A DNA stretch of 64,000 nucleotides from JANQKX01 sp039028695 (GCA_039028695.1 JBCCHN010000002.1:46326-110325), one strand, 5' to 3'. Shown: positions 1 to 8,825, counted from the stretch's first letter. Notes: generated by a model not told the origin, from the letters alone. Numbers and translations: made by a program.

Positions 1-1360
1 GCGCGGCGATCTCACTGGCTGTGTCGCCTTCCTGGACCTTGTAGAGGCGCAAGCGCAGAGGCTTAATCGCGGCGGCCTCTTTTTTGGATAGCTTGCGGAA
101 GGAATGAGTCGTCTCGCGCAGGGCCGGGCCCAAGTCCTTTGTTTGGTCCGGCGGGGTGATGAACAAGAAGCGGTAAATGGTCTTGTTGTCAAAGGCGATG
201 GCCACCAGTCGAAAATCCCTGGGCCCATTGCGGGTGTCCACGCGAGCCGTTGCGGTGGCGCCCTTAAGGCCATTGACGTCGATTGACTCTCTGTTGGACA
301 GGGTGGTGTTTTTGCCCCAGACTTTTTGCAGGTAGGCACTCATAGACTGATTATTGGCGCGCTTTGCCTGATCGAAGAGAATAACCGCCCCGCTGCCGTT
401 GCGCGCAACCACCTGTTGGGGTGTGTTGATGATGCGAAAGCCCTCGGGCACCTCGAATGTAAAGCGCAGATCAGGGTGCGAGAAGCGGCGCTTTACGGTG
501 ATGCCCTGCTTGGGGTCGTCGCCATAAAGCATGTTATCGATCTTTTTCAAATAGGGCCGACGGGCGGTCATGGGGTCGCCGGACTTGACCACCTGGGCTT
601 CGGCGATCGCCTTTTCGATGCGGTCGGTGGTGCGGGGATGGGTTTGCATAATGTCGAATTCATCGGCCCGGCCGGGCTGTCCAGCAATTTCGGCCTCCAG
701 GCGGGCATGGGACTGCAGCTGCTGTAAAAACTCGGCCATGCCGCGGGTGTCGTATCCGGCCCGCGCCAAATAGCGCACGCCCAGCATGTCCGCCTCGAAT
801 TCCTGGTCCCGGGAATAGCTTTTCAGCACCACCGCGCCGATGCCGCCGCCGGCACTGGCCGCTGCCTGCCCGCCCAGAAGGCCAAGCCCCATGGTGGCGA
901 TACCGGCGGCCAGGTTCTGACCATGGCGTTCGGCCCCGTGGCGGGCGGTCACATGTCCGATCTCATGCGCCAAAACCCCGGCCACCTCAGCTTCGTCCTG
1001 GGCCAAGGCCAAGAGGCCGCGGGTGATGTAGACATATCCCCCCGGCAGGGCGAAGGCATTGACGATGGGGGTGTCCAGCACGGTGAAGGTAAAGTCCAGG
1101 TCAGGCAGTTCCGAGGTGCTCACCAAGAGTTCTCCAAGGGAAGAGATGTAGCCGGTGAGGGCCGGGTCGTCATAAACGCCGCCAAATTGGGCGATGACCT
1201 TGGGGTGCTCTTGCAGGCCCAGCGCAACCTCGCCTTCCTCGGATAGACCGCCGGTAAAGATGGTGCGACCGGTGCCCGGTGCCGTGGTGCAGGCCGCCAT
1301 CAGTAAACTGGATGCCACCAACAGGCTGGCGCAGGTTTTGCGTAAGAATGCCGCTATCAT
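1..1360 (-). CDS. M48 family Zn metalloprotease, lipoprotein, C-terminus cut by window edge
   Basis: Reading the minus strand from the ATG at 1360 gives a lipoprotein signal ending in a lipobox (LLMAAC), then an M48 peptidase domain. The zinc motif HEIGH (HExxH) lies near residue 135, in the context AGVLAHEIGHVTARHG, preceded by the usual FALPGGYVYITRG block. This points to a periplasmic, outer-membrane-anchored protease of the BepA/YfgC type, which acts in envelope protein quality control. The frame stays open to base 1. The last visible residues (LYKVQEGDTASEIAA) resemble the LysM-like tail often found at the C-terminus of alphaproteobacterial members, so only a few dozen residues are probably missing. 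The plus-strand reading frames across this region are antisense shadows. Confidence 0.9.
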   Translation of the reverse strand, partial: MIAAFLRKTCASLLVASSLLMAACTTAPGTGRTIFTGGLSEEGEVALGLQEHPKVIAQFGGVYDDPALTGYISSLGELLVSTSELPDLDFTFTVLDTPIVNAFALPGGYVYITRGLLALAQDEAEVAGVLAHEIGHVTARHGAERHGQNLAAGIATMGLGLLGGQAAASAGGGIGAVVLKSYSRDQEFEADMLGVRYLARAGYDTRGMAEFLQQLQSHARLEAEIAGQPGRADEFDIMQTHPRTTDRIEKAIAEAQVVKSGDPMTARRPYLKKIDNMLYGDDPKQGITVKRRFSHPDLRFTFEVPEGFRIINTPQQVVARNGSGAVILFDQAKRANNQSMSAYLQKVWGKNTTLSNRESIDVNGLKGATATARVDTRNGPRDFRLVAIAFDNKTIYRFLFITPPDQTKDLGPALRETTHSFRKLSKKEAAAIKPLRLRLYKVQEGDTASEIAA

Positions 1361-1420
1361 GCTTTTTTCAAGTCCATGATGAACAGTGTCCTTCCAATTC
1401 ATGCCCAACAGCTGCACCGC

Positions 1421-2248
1421 CTAATTCTCGGGCAAAATTTCGATTTGCTCGCTGTGGGTCGCCTCGATCATGGGGCCGTTGAAGGATTCGAGCCAACCAC
1501 GAACCCGAACCTTCTTGTTGCGGTAGGTACCGATAATGTCGATTCCCTCGTCTTCAAAACGTTTGGTAACCGCCGGAGCCAGCGAGATGGTGAAATCATC
1601 GCGCCAATTTGTGCCGAAATTAAGGTAAGCCCGGCCACGCACCACAGCGGCGTCGAGGACCCGGCCAGCCACCAGCTCAAACCCGTTGATATGCCGAGCC
1701 GCCTCAATGGGATCGCGAACCTGATAAAAGGCCAGGGCCCAAATGCCCCGCCGGTCGTCTCGGGCGGCGGTTTCCAGCGCCAGCATGTCCGCCGCCAGCG
1801 CCCGATTGTCAGCGAAACTATAGACTCGGGCGAGGCCAGCTCGCAGCATCTCTCCTTGTACCCAGGCGCCGTCGTCGAGGAAAAGGTGGCCAAGGAGGCG
1901 ACCGTGGCGGTCTTCCTGGCTACCCCCGAAGGCATAGGTTACCTGACGGCCCAGCACCAGGTTTTCCAAGGTCTGCCGGGCCTCCGCCGCCAGCGGCCAG
2001 GCCGTGACGTTTTTGCGGCCCAGGGGCAGTTTGGGGGCCTGAATCCCCACCAGCCGTATCTGTCGGCCGTTCTCCAAGAGGATCGTGTCTCCGTCGATGA
2101 CGTCGTTGACCCGGCCGGTTCCGCCGATTTCCAATTGATCAATTAGATCCTCTTGTCCTGGAACCGCGGCATGGGCCGATAAGCCGGTCAGGAATAGGGA
2201 GAAGACGGTGGCCACCCAGCCTGAAACGTGAAATCTTGCCCTTGTCAT
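1421..2248 (-). CDS. secreted thermonuclease (SNase)-like protein
   Basis: 275 aa from the ATG at 2248. A GTG 18 bp upstream is in frame but gives a poorer signal peptide. The N-terminus is a typical Sec signal ending in GLSAHA. The SNase-fold core follows: VIDGDTILLENGRQIRLVGIQAP contains the Asp and Arg of the staphylococcal nuclease active site, and QEDRHGRLLGHLFL gives the second conserved block. The C-terminal ~90 residues are a family extension of unknown role. It is probably an exported or periplasmic calcium-dependent nuclease. It lies 60 bp downstream of nothing cotranscribed but just upstream of the M48 protease on the same strand, so the two may form one envelope or secretion operon. 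Confidence 0.85.
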   Translation of the reverse strand: MTRARFHVSGWVATVFSLFLTGLSAHAAVPGQEDLIDQLEIGGTGRVNDVIDGDTILLENGRQIRLVGIQAPKLPLGRKNVTAWPLAAEARQTLENLVLGRQVTYAFGGSQEDRHGRLLGHLFLDDGAWVQGEMLRAGLARVYSFADNRALAADMLALETAARDDRRGIWALAFYQVRDPIEAARHINGFELVAGRVLDAAVVRGRAYLNFGTNWRDDFTISLAPAVTKRFEDEGIDIIGTYRNKKVRVRGWLESFNGPMIEATHSEQIEILPEN

Positions 2249-2379
2249 ATCAGTTTGACCTGTCACTCGCTCATTTACTTGCGCACGCGCCGCTGTCTTG
2301 GCAGGTGCCCGTTGAATAGGCTATCACAACGATTGCAGCAAGGGGCCCGGCGTTGGCGCCCAAAGTGGAAAGGGAGCAG

Positions 2380-3342
2380 ATGAGCGAGCGAGACCTTTAC
2401 CCCCCGATCGAGCCCTATGACAGCGGTGTCTTAACCGTGGAGCCACCCCATCGCCTTTATTGGGAGGTCTCGGGCAATCCCGATGGGGCGCCGGTGATCT
2501 TTCTCCATGGCGGGCCGGGTGCCGGGGCCTCGCCGGATCATCGTCGCTTTTTCGATCCGGCCCATTACCGGATCGTGGTCTTCGATCAGCGCGGCGCGGG
2601 CCGTTCCGAGCCCCTCGGGTCCTTGGAGAACAACACGACCCAGGCCCTGATCGGGGACATAGAAGCCTTGCGATCCCACCTGGGCATCGAGCGTTGGCAG
2701 GTCTTCGGCGGCTCTTGGGGTTCCACCCTGGCGCTGGCTTATGCTCAGGCTCACCCGGATCGGGTAAGCGCCCTGGTCCTGCGCGGAATCTTTCTAGCCC
2801 GGGCGGCCGAGATCGACTGGTTCATGACCCAGATGGGCCAGATCTTCCCCGAGGCCCGGGAAAAATTCACCAGCTTTATTCCTGAGGGTGAGCGGGGCGA
2901 TCTACTGGGCGCCTATCACCGCCGCCTGCAGTCCGAGGATAAGGAAGTGCAGCTGGCCGCGGCCCGTGCTTGGAGCCTCTATGAGGGCGCCTGCTCCACA
3001 CTGCTGAGCGACAGCGCTACTATCGCCGCGCATGGCGAATCCCGCATGGCCATCGGCCTGGCCCGCATGGAAGTGCACTACTTCGTCAATCGCTGCTTTG
3101 TTGAGGAAGGCGCGTTGCTCGAGGGAGTCCAAAAGATCCGTCACATTCCGAGCGTTATCGTGCAAGGCCGCTATGACATCATCTGCCCCATAGTCTCCGC
3201 ACGGGACCTTCATAAGGCCTGGCCCGAATCCGAGCTACAGATCATCCCAGATGCAGGCCACTCGGCCATGGAACCGGGTATCCGCCGCGCCCTAGTCGCC
3301 GCAACGGACAAATTCCGAACAGTTTGCGAGAAAGCGGCTTGA
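2380..3342 (+). CDS. pip: proline iminopeptidase
   Basis: 320 aa alpha/beta hydrolase that removes N-terminal proline from peptides (family S33). The oxyanion motif HGGPGAG, the DQRGAGRS block and the nucleophile elbow GGSWGS are all present. The other triad members fit Asp in GRYDIICP and His in AGHSAMEP. Length matches the family (about 310-320 aa). The ATG at 2380 follows a purine-rich GGAAAGGGAG ribosome site; an in-frame TTG at 2353 would add nine residues with no family support. It is divergent from the SNase gene and stands alone. Confidence 0.93.
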   Translation: MSERDLYPPIEPYDSGVLTVEPPHRLYWEVSGNPDGAPVIFLHGGPGAGASPDHRRFFDPAHYRIVVFDQRGAGRSEPLGSLENNTTQALIGDIEALRSHLGIERWQVFGGSWGSTLALAYAQAHPDRVSALVLRGIFLARAAEIDWFMTQMGQIFPEAREKFTSFIPEGERGDLLGAYHRRLQSEDKEVQLAAARAWSLYEGACSTLLSDSATIAAHGESRMAIGLARMEVHYFVNRCFVEEGALLEGVQKIRHIPSVIVQGRYDIICPIVSARDLHKAWPESELQIIPDAGHSAMEPGIRRALVAATDKFRTVCEKAA

Positions 3343-3706
3343 GGATGTGGGGTCGTATTTGAGAATAATATGGGAAACTGAATGGGATTTGATCGCAACA
3401 GCTAAGCAAATCACCATTCAAATCCCTTCTCCAGGGACTGCCCCGAAAGCTTAAAAGCATACAAGAAGCGCTCAGATAATGAGCGTTTCTCCTCTTGCTT
3501 TACTCGGCTGACCCAGGCATCCGCGCTGGTGCCAGAGGGGAGCTATGGTCCAGAAAAGGGTCGGGCAAAGTATCGCTGGCGCCACCACCGAGAATTGGAC
3601 TGCCTTCAACGCCCTTACTTTCGAAGACGCCCTCGGCGGCTGGTAACATCACGCCGGCGATACTATTTTTGCCCTGATTTCAAATACCCTAAACATGTCA
3701 CCGTTT
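3343..3706. other. intergenic region between pip and the haloperoxidase gene
   Basis: 364 bp, more AT-rich than its neighbours. It holds an inverted repeat, GGGATTTGA at 3384-3392 and TCAAATCCC at 3418-3426, a 9-bp stem with a 25-nt loop and no T-tract. It also holds the 33-codon reading frame listed separately. Other short frames here look random. No tRNA or riboswitch was recognised. Confidence 0.6.
3545..3646 (+). CDS. possible 33-aa small protein
   Basis: ATG at 3545 follows a good purine-rich sequence (AGAGGGGAG). The frame reads 33 residues with an amphipathic, protein-like composition ending in FEDALGGW and a TAA. No family is recognised. It could equally be the tail of a decayed gene, because the frame also runs open for a while upstream. 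Weak call, included because of the ribosome-binding site and the gene-poor surroundings. Confidence 0.2.
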   Translation: MVQKRVGQSIAGATTENWTAFNALTFEDALGGW

Positions 3707-5434
3707 CTAGTTCAGGATTTTACCTTTCCGAATTCTCGCCTTAGTTCCATTAAAGCGAGTCAACACAAAGCCGCCAAAGTCCTCGTTGTAGGAACGGCTA
3801 CAGTCCTTGAGCAGCCCAAGAGCGTACTGCTCACCGACCTCTAATCCTTCGACACCGTCTGAGCGATAATGAACGCCGGCAGCATCTCGGCCGATAGAGA
3901 TATTATTGGCGAGTTTGTTGATTTCATTCCCTAGGGTTAGGTCATTGCCGGTCCAGGGGTTCAAGTTCCGCCCATCGGATGACGGGACAACCGGATTGGG
4001 TATGGCGAAGTCCTCATTGAAGAAAGCTTTGAGCACTGTTGCACATGCCCCCGATACCGCCGCGTGGCCGGCCGGATAGGACGGATGCGTCGGAGATCCT
4101 TCCGGGAAGGCCAAGGGTAGCAAGGCGTTCCCGTTTTGGCTTAGGAGCTCGGCGACCGCATCGGAATTGAAGATGTCGTGATGGATGCCGTAGTCCTTTA
4201 CGCCGCGCATCTGCAGATCCACGCGGCCCGCAAAGACCTCGGGACGCAGTCGACGATGGATCAGCCATTTTTGGAACCAAGCAGCGGTCAAGGCACGCGA
4301 TGCTTTTGTCACCATTTCGCCGATCATTGGCATACCGAAGGTCACAAAAGCTTCTTGGTTTCCGCCATTCTTATAGGGGTTGCTGTCGGCCAGGGCGTCC
4401 GGACCAAAAGAACTCATGATTAGTCCGGCATTTAGGTAGGCCTGACCGGGATAGTCGTTGTGGACATATTCTCCGAGTGCCCGGTTGTCGTTTATGTAAG
4501 TGCCGGCACCGACGAACGTGCTGGAATCGGGAATTGCCCCGCGTTGGATGGCCAGCCAATCATCAAAACGGGTTCCGAAGTCAACATTTGGAACCGTGGG
4601 GTCGAACTTTTGGACGATGGTGAAGGGTCCATAAGGAACATCATGCCACAAAAACTGGCTAATGTAGGGACCAATCAAGTCGCCCGGTGTTTCGCCGCGA
4701 AACAGTGTTTTATAGGTTACCGCTCCATTCGACTTGGGACCGACCGTGCGTTTAAATCTATTAAGATCTGTGATCGCTTGTTCGATCAAGGGGTCGGAAT
4801 CGTAATGATCGAATGGCACGTCGCGCGTGATGGCTTGCCAATAGACTTCCGCAATTTCGGCGACTTGGGTCGCGCTGGCAAACTTGGGCGCTGACGGCAT
4901 CCTTGTCGAATGACTGTCAAGCCCCGTCATTTCGTAGGCGTAGGCCGCTTGAGGGTTTGCAAGACCGCGTTCACTGTAAATTGAAGTCGGAATGGCATCG
5001 AAATCTCTCGAGCGGGCACTTCGAATAGCTTTGAGATATTTCCGGTAGGCCGAAGGGTCGACTTCTCCTAATTCATTTTGAGGCAACGTTTTAAAAAAGT
5101 TGGCGCGGTAATCGTCGTACCGGGTTTCATCATTGTTGGATTTAGGTCGCGGCAATTGAAGGTCGAGATAGCTGTTAGCCGCTCGGATCCGGTTCCTCAT
5201 TGCACGATAACGGCGCTTGGGGCCACCGAAATAGCCGCCTTTGCCCTTATAGATGGAAGTGGACGCCTCGGCGGACGGCGCGAAACCCGCCAGTCCCGCG
5301 AAGGCCATGGCAATGCCGCCGCCTTTCAACAAGGTTCGGCGGTTAACCGTGCTTGAGGGGGTGCTGACCTCGTCGGACTCGGCCCCAACATTAATCTCTT
5401 CGGCTTCGATGAGATGAGAATCAAGCTTTTTCAT
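3707..5434 (-). CDS. vanadium-dependent haloperoxidase-like enzyme, Tat-exported
   Basis: 575 aa. Residues 31-58 form a Tat signal (NRRTLLKGG then a hydrophobic stretch ending ASA-like). The C-terminal half has the vanadate-pocket pattern of algal-type bromoperoxidases: KWLIHRRLRP (K389, R397), PSYPAGHAAVSGA (G456, H457) and SIGRDAAGVHYRSD (R516, H522, D526). The spacing K-x7-R and R-x5-H fits this family, whose members oxidise halides with H2O2. Position 455 is Ala where a vanadate-binding Ser is usual, so activity could be altered. Some relatives are acid phosphatases (PAP2 fold), which is the main alternative. The gene is monocistronic, with its own strong promoter and lower GC than its neighbours, which suggests acquisition. 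Confidence 0.85.
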   Translation of the reverse strand: MKKLDSHLIEAEEINVGAESDEVSTPSSTVNRRTLLKGGGIAMAFAGLAGFAPSAEASTSIYKGKGGYFGGPKRRYRAMRNRIRAANSYLDLQLPRPKSNNDETRYDDYRANFFKTLPQNELGEVDPSAYRKYLKAIRSARSRDFDAIPTSIYSERGLANPQAAYAYEMTGLDSHSTRMPSAPKFASATQVAEIAEVYWQAITRDVPFDHYDSDPLIEQAITDLNRFKRTVGPKSNGAVTYKTLFRGETPGDLIGPYISQFLWHDVPYGPFTIVQKFDPTVPNVDFGTRFDDWLAIQRGAIPDSSTFVGAGTYINDNRALGEYVHNDYPGQAYLNAGLIMSSFGPDALADSNPYKNGGNQEAFVTFGMPMIGEMVTKASRALTAAWFQKWLIHRRLRPEVFAGRVDLQMRGVKDYGIHHDIFNSDAVAELLSQNGNALLPLAFPEGSPTHPSYPAGHAAVSGACATVLKAFFNEDFAIPNPVVPSSDGRNLNPWTGNDLTLGNEINKLANNISIGRDAAGVHYRSDGVEGLEVGEQYALGLLKDCSRSYNEDFGGFVLTRFNGTKARIRKGKILN

Positions 5435-5506
5435 GGCGGGAAATTCCTTAATGTTTCAGTAACGATTTTTTGAAATTGAGTGATCGGAAATGTAACTTAT
5501 TTTTAG

Positions 5507-5535
5507 ATTATAATATAAAGTTGAGCTAATGATAA
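5507..5535 (-). promoter_or_regulatory. sigma-70 type promoter of the haloperoxidase gene
   Basis: On the minus strand a TTATCA -35 (5530-5535) and a perfect TATAAT -10 (5507-5512) are separated by 17 bp. This implies a leader of about 65 nt and lies in the most AT-rich stretch of the area. An AAGGA ribosome site precedes the ATG at 5434. Confidence 0.65.
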
Positions 5536-5808
5536 GAAAAATTTCCCACAAGGTTAATATGGCGGTGGTTTGGCGCGGAGCGTGCGGGTTCCGGCGGGCA
5601 GATAGGATTCGGTAGCTCCGTGCTCCGATCCGGCCCATGCCGCTTTTCACCGAAAGGTGGAGTTGTTAACGTGTTTGGGCAGCTTTCAGCTTGCCGACGG
5701 CTCGGCATGGTAAATTTGTTGCGTCGGATGAACAAAAATAAGACTTTTGTCAGAATGGCTGGAGATGCCACTCTCGATTTCAGCCAAAGGCATTGGTTTT
5801 AAGAGAAA
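5536..5808. other. intergenic region between haloperoxidase promoter and tRNA-Arg
   Basis: About 270 bp with no convincing gene. The minus-strand frame that crosses the tRNA is the usual antisense-tRNA artefact (it contains PAGFEPATPGLG). No hairpin with a T-tract was seen. Confidence 0.5.
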
Positions 5809-5885
5809 GCGCCCGTAGCTCAGCAGGATAGAGCACAGGATTCCTAATCCTGGGGTCGCAGGTTCGAATCCTGCCGGGCGCGCCA
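5809..5885 (+). tRNA. tRNA-Arg (anticodon CCU)
   Basis: 77 nt cloverleaf. The acceptor stem GCGCCCG pairs with CGGGCGC. D-arm, anticodon arm CAGGA-TTCCTAA-TCCTG and T-arm GCAGG-TTCGAAT-CCTGC are complete, and the terminal CCA is encoded. The anticodon CCT reads AGG codons. It is directly followed by a tandem repeat built on its own 3' end. Confidence 0.97.
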
Positions 5886-6083
5886 TTTCTCCGGAAATGG
5901 CGGCCCTATCATCTAAAGCATCGTTCGAACTCAATTCGAACGGGCGCGCCATTTCTCCGGATATGGCGGCCCTATCATCTAAAGCATCGTTCGAACTCAA
6001 TTCGAACGGGCGCGCCATTTCTTCAGATATGGTCGCCCAACCCATTAGAGTGACGTTCGAACTTTGTTCGAGCGGGCGCGCCA
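5875..6083 (+). repeat. 66-bp tandem repeat carrying copies of the tRNA-Arg 3' end
   Basis: The 11-nt tRNA tail CGGGCGCGCCA occurs at 5875 (in the tRNA), 5941, 6007 and 6073, exactly 66 bp apart. The first two intervals are nearly identical and the third has diverged. Each unit contains two hairpins: CGCCATTT-ctccgg-AAATGGCG (5881-5902 in unit 1) and GTTCGAA-ctcaa-TTCGAAC (5923-5941), the second sitting where a T-arm would be, just before the acceptor-like tail. In the third unit the second hairpin keeps pairing through G-U changes. Reading frames over this block are by-products of a period divisible by three. Confidence 0.9.
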
Positions 6084-6151
6084 TTTTGCCTTGGTTAATT
6101 GGTTCGGATAGATTGGCGCGAATGGAAGCTTCACCGGTACAGACGTAAGAA

Positions 6152-7402
6152 ATGAACTTCGTGCATAGCCAAATAGTCATGGACCTGCAGGAGCGGCTGG
6201 AAGCCTTTATGGCAGCGCATGTCTATCCCGCCGAGGCGGCTTTTCGGACGCACATGGTGACGACCGGCAATAAGTGGGTGACGCCGCCCTTGCTAGAGGA
6301 TTTGAAGGCCAAGGCGCGCGCAGCGGGCTTGTGGAATCTCTTTTTGGATGACCAGACCCTGGACCCTGCGCTGGGGGGCGTGGGCCTGAGTAATCTGGAT
6401 TATGCCCCCTTGGCGGAGGTCATGGGGCGGGTCTGGTGGGCGCCAGAGGTCTTTAATTGCAACGCGCCCGACACGGGCAATATGGAAACGCTCCTGCGGT
6501 ATGGGACCGAGGTGCAAAAGGAGCGTTGGCTAATCCCCTTGCTGGAGGGGCGCATTCGCTCCGCCTTTGCCATGACCGAACCGGACGTGGCATCCTCGGA
6601 CGCTACCAACATTCGTTGTTCCATTACCCGGGATGGCGATGATTACCTGATCCAGGGGCGCAAGTGGTACACGACGGGCGCCATGCGCGAGAGCTGTGAG
6701 ATCCTGATCGTGATGGGCAAAAGCGATCCGGACCATCCCGAGCGCCATAAGCAACAATCCATGATCTTGGTGCCCAAAGCCACGCCAGGTGTCACGCTGG
6801 TGCGCCATCTGACCACCTTTGGCTATGACGATGCGCCCTTTGGCGAGGCGGAGATCCTGTTCGAGAATGTGCGGGTGCCGGCGGAAAACTTGTTATGGGG
6901 CGAGGGAAGGGGATTCGAGATCGCACAGGGACGGCTGGGGCCGGGGCGTATCCATCACTGTATGCGTCTGGTCGGCGCCGCTCAACGCGCGCTGGAGCTG
7001 ACCATGGCGCGGGTCGAGGAACGGCGTACCTTCGGCCGGAAGCTGAGCGAACATCAGTCGGTGCGCGAGGATATCGCTCTCTCGTGGTGCGAGATCGAGC
7101 AGTCCCGTTTGTTGACCTTAAAGGCCGCGGACAAGATTGATCGGGAGGGCGCCAAGGCGGCACGGGACCTGATCGCCGCCATTAAGATCGTCGCGCCCTC
7201 TATGGCTCAGCGGGTCATCGACCGGGCCATGCAGATCCATGGTGGCCAGGGCCTGACCGCCGATCTGCCCTTGGCTGAGCTCTTCAATTATGCCCGCCAG
7301 ATCCGCCTGGCCGACGGGCCCGACCAGGTCCATATGATGGCGCTTGGCCGACAATTGGTGCGGGACCACTGGCGGCGCTTGGATAACGACCGGGATGTCT
7401 GA
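6152..7402 (+). CDS. acyl-CoA dehydrogenase
   Basis: 416 aa FAD enzyme for the first dehydrogenation of an acyl-CoA. Visible blocks are MTEPDVASSDATNI (FAD and substrate binding), WYTTGAM, RRTFGRKLSEHQSV and the C-terminal IHGGQGLTADLPLA. The N-terminus (MNFVHSQIVMDLQERLEAFM) matches the longer class that is paired with phosphotransferase-like proteins, so the ATG at 6152 is preferred over the internal one at 6179. The stop overlaps the start of the next gene by 8 bp, so the two are translationally coupled. The pairing mirrors ACAD10/11, where a kinase-like domain handles 4-hydroxyacyl-CoA substrates. The exact substrate here cannot be read from sequence. Confidence 0.93.
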   Translation: MNFVHSQIVMDLQERLEAFMAAHVYPAEAAFRTHMVTTGNKWVTPPLLEDLKAKARAAGLWNLFLDDQTLDPALGGVGLSNLDYAPLAEVMGRVWWAPEVFNCNAPDTGNMETLLRYGTEVQKERWLIPLLEGRIRSAFAMTEPDVASSDATNIRCSITRDGDDYLIQGRKWYTTGAMRESCEILIVMGKSDPDHPERHKQQSMILVPKATPGVTLVRHLTTFGYDDAPFGEAEILFENVRVPAENLLWGEGRGFEIAQGRLGPGRIHHCMRLVGAAQRALELTMARVEERRTFGRKLSEHQSVREDIALSWCEIEQSRLLTLKAADKIDREGAKAARDLIAAIKIVAPSMAQRVIDRAMQIHGGQGLTADLPLAELFNYARQIRLADGPDQVHMMALGRQLVRDHWRRLDNDRDV

Positions 7403-8438
7403 GAGTATTGCGGGTCTGGAAGCGCGCATCGGGGCCATAGGGCCTTATCTGGAAAAGGCGGTGTCGGGATTCGAGGGACTGGAACGGGTTGAAAAATTCG
7501 CCGACGGCCAATCCAATCCAACCTTTAAGCTTGGCGCGGTCAGCGGTGACTATGTCCTGCGTTGCAAGCCGCCTGGTGCGCTGCTGAAATCCGCTCATGC
7601 AGTGGATCGGGAATTCAGGGTTTTACAAGCCCTAGCCGGGTCCGCTGTGCCCGTGCCTTCCGTCTACCATCTCTGCCAAGATGAGGCCGTCATCGGCAGT
7701 ATTTTTTACGTGATGGACTTCGTGCAAGGGCGGACTTTTTGGGATCCCCGCCTGCCCGAGTTGAGCCCGTCCGATCGCGCTGATGTCTACGACGAGATGA
7801 ACCGGGTGTTGGCCGCGATCCATGGCCTGGACTTGGCGGCGGTCGGCTTGTCGGACTATGGCCGACCGGGCAACTACTTTGCGCGCCAATACGACCGGTG
7901 GACGAGGCAATACCGGGCCTCGGCAACGGAACCCGTTCCGGTTATGGAAGACGTCATCGCTTGGCTCGCGGCCAACATGGTGTCCGACGACGGGCGCATT
8001 GCCCTGGTCCATGGGGATTACAGGCTGGATAACATTATGTTCGCGTCCCAAGGCCCGAACGCCCTGGCGGTGATGGATTGGGAGCTCTCCACCCTGGGCC
8101 ATCCCTTCGCCGACCTGGGCTATCAGTGCGCGCTTTGGCACATGCCACCGGGCGGCTTCCTGAGCGGCTTTGGGGATCAGGACCGCACGGAACTGGGAAT
8201 TCCCAGCGAAGAGGACTATGTGGCACGCTACTGCCAGCGCCTAGGGCTGGACGCACCGCGTAACTGGTCTTTTTATTTGGTCTTCGGGCTCTTTCGCCTG
8301 GCGGCGATTGCCCAAGGGGTCAAAAAACGGGCACTGGACGGCAATGCATCCAGTGCCCGCGCTCTGGAGGTGGGTGCCTTGGTGGCGCCTCTGGCGGAAA
8401 AGGCCTGCGGCTTGGCACATCGTAAGATCGGCAATTGA
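7395..8438 (+). CDS. aminoglycoside-phosphotransferase-fold kinase, ACAD10/11-type partner
   Basis: 347 aa from the ATG at 7395, which overlaps the acyl-CoA dehydrogenase stop by 8 bp; a longer frame from 7344 lies inside that gene and is unlikely. APH/choline-kinase features are QSNPTFKL (nucleotide loop), the catalytic HGDYRLDNIMF and the metal site VMDWELSTLGHP. Proteins of this class always travel with an acyl-CoA dehydrogenase. By analogy with mammalian ACAD10/11 they may phosphorylate hydroxyacyl-CoA intermediates. An antibiotic-resistance role is unlikely in this context. Confidence 0.88.
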   Translation: MSESIAGLEARIGAIGPYLEKAVSGFEGLERVEKFADGQSNPTFKLGAVSGDYVLRCKPPGALLKSAHAVDREFRVLQALAGSAVPVPSVYHLCQDEAVIGSIFYVMDFVQGRTFWDPRLPELSPSDRADVYDEMNRVLAAIHGLDLAAVGLSDYGRPGNYFARQYDRWTRQYRASATEPVPVMEDVIAWLAANMVSDDGRIALVHGDYRLDNIMFASQGPNALAVMDWELSTLGHPFADLGYQCALWHMPPGGFLSGFGDQDRTELGIPSEEDYVARYCQRLGLDAPRNWSFYLVFGLFRLAAIAQGVKKRALDGNASSARALEVGALVAPLAEKACGLAHRKIGN

Positions 8439-8452
8439 GGCGATGATCGCGG

Positions 8453-8800
8453 TCAACCGGCCTTAGCCGCGATGATCATCACTTCCACCACAAACTTAGG
8501 CGCCGCCAGTTTGGCTTCGCCGCAGGCCCGCGCGGGCGGGTTAGCCGGATCGATCCAGGCGTCCCAAACCTCGTTCATGGCGGCGAAGTCGTCCATGGTC
8601 GCGAGCCAAATGGTGGCGGAGAGGATATGGGATTTATCACTGCCTGCCAGTGCCAAAAGGCGATCCACGCTGGCCAGGATATCGCGAGTTTGCGCCGCAA
8701 CGCCATCGCCTGTGCCCACCTGACCGGCCAGATAGATCGTGTCGCCATGCACAACGGCCTGGCTCATGCGGGTCCCGGATTCAAATCGTTGAATGGTCAT
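8453..8800 (-). CDS. RidA family protein
   Basis: 115 aa, the usual Rid length. Rid proteins hydrolyse reactive enamine/imine intermediates of amino-acid metabolism. The substrate-binding Arg region is seen as NPPARACGEAKLAAP. The AAGGA ribosome site sits six bases before the ATG. It lies just downstream of, and on the same strand as, the broken agmatinase-family gene. The two may once have formed an amine-catabolism operon. The exact subfamily (RidA versus Rid4-7) was not resolved. Confidence 0.88.
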   Translation of the reverse strand: MTIQRFESGTRMSQAVVHGDTIYLAGQVGTGDGVAAQTRDILASVDRLLALAGSDKSHILSATIWLATMDDFAAMNEVWDAWIDPANPPARACGEAKLAAPKFVVEVMIIAAKAG

Positions 8801-8825
8801 CTTGGTCCTTTTCTGTGAGTGAGGG

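Noticed and set aside
104..1482. Plus-strand reading frames at the left edge
   Set aside because: They are antisense to the M48 protease, whose HEIGH motif and lipobox read cleanly on the minus strand.
5686..6180. 164-codon minus-strand frame across the tRNA and repeats
   Set aside because: It contains the PAGFEPATPGLG string typical of antisense tRNA, and its repeats follow from the 66-bp period being a multiple of three.
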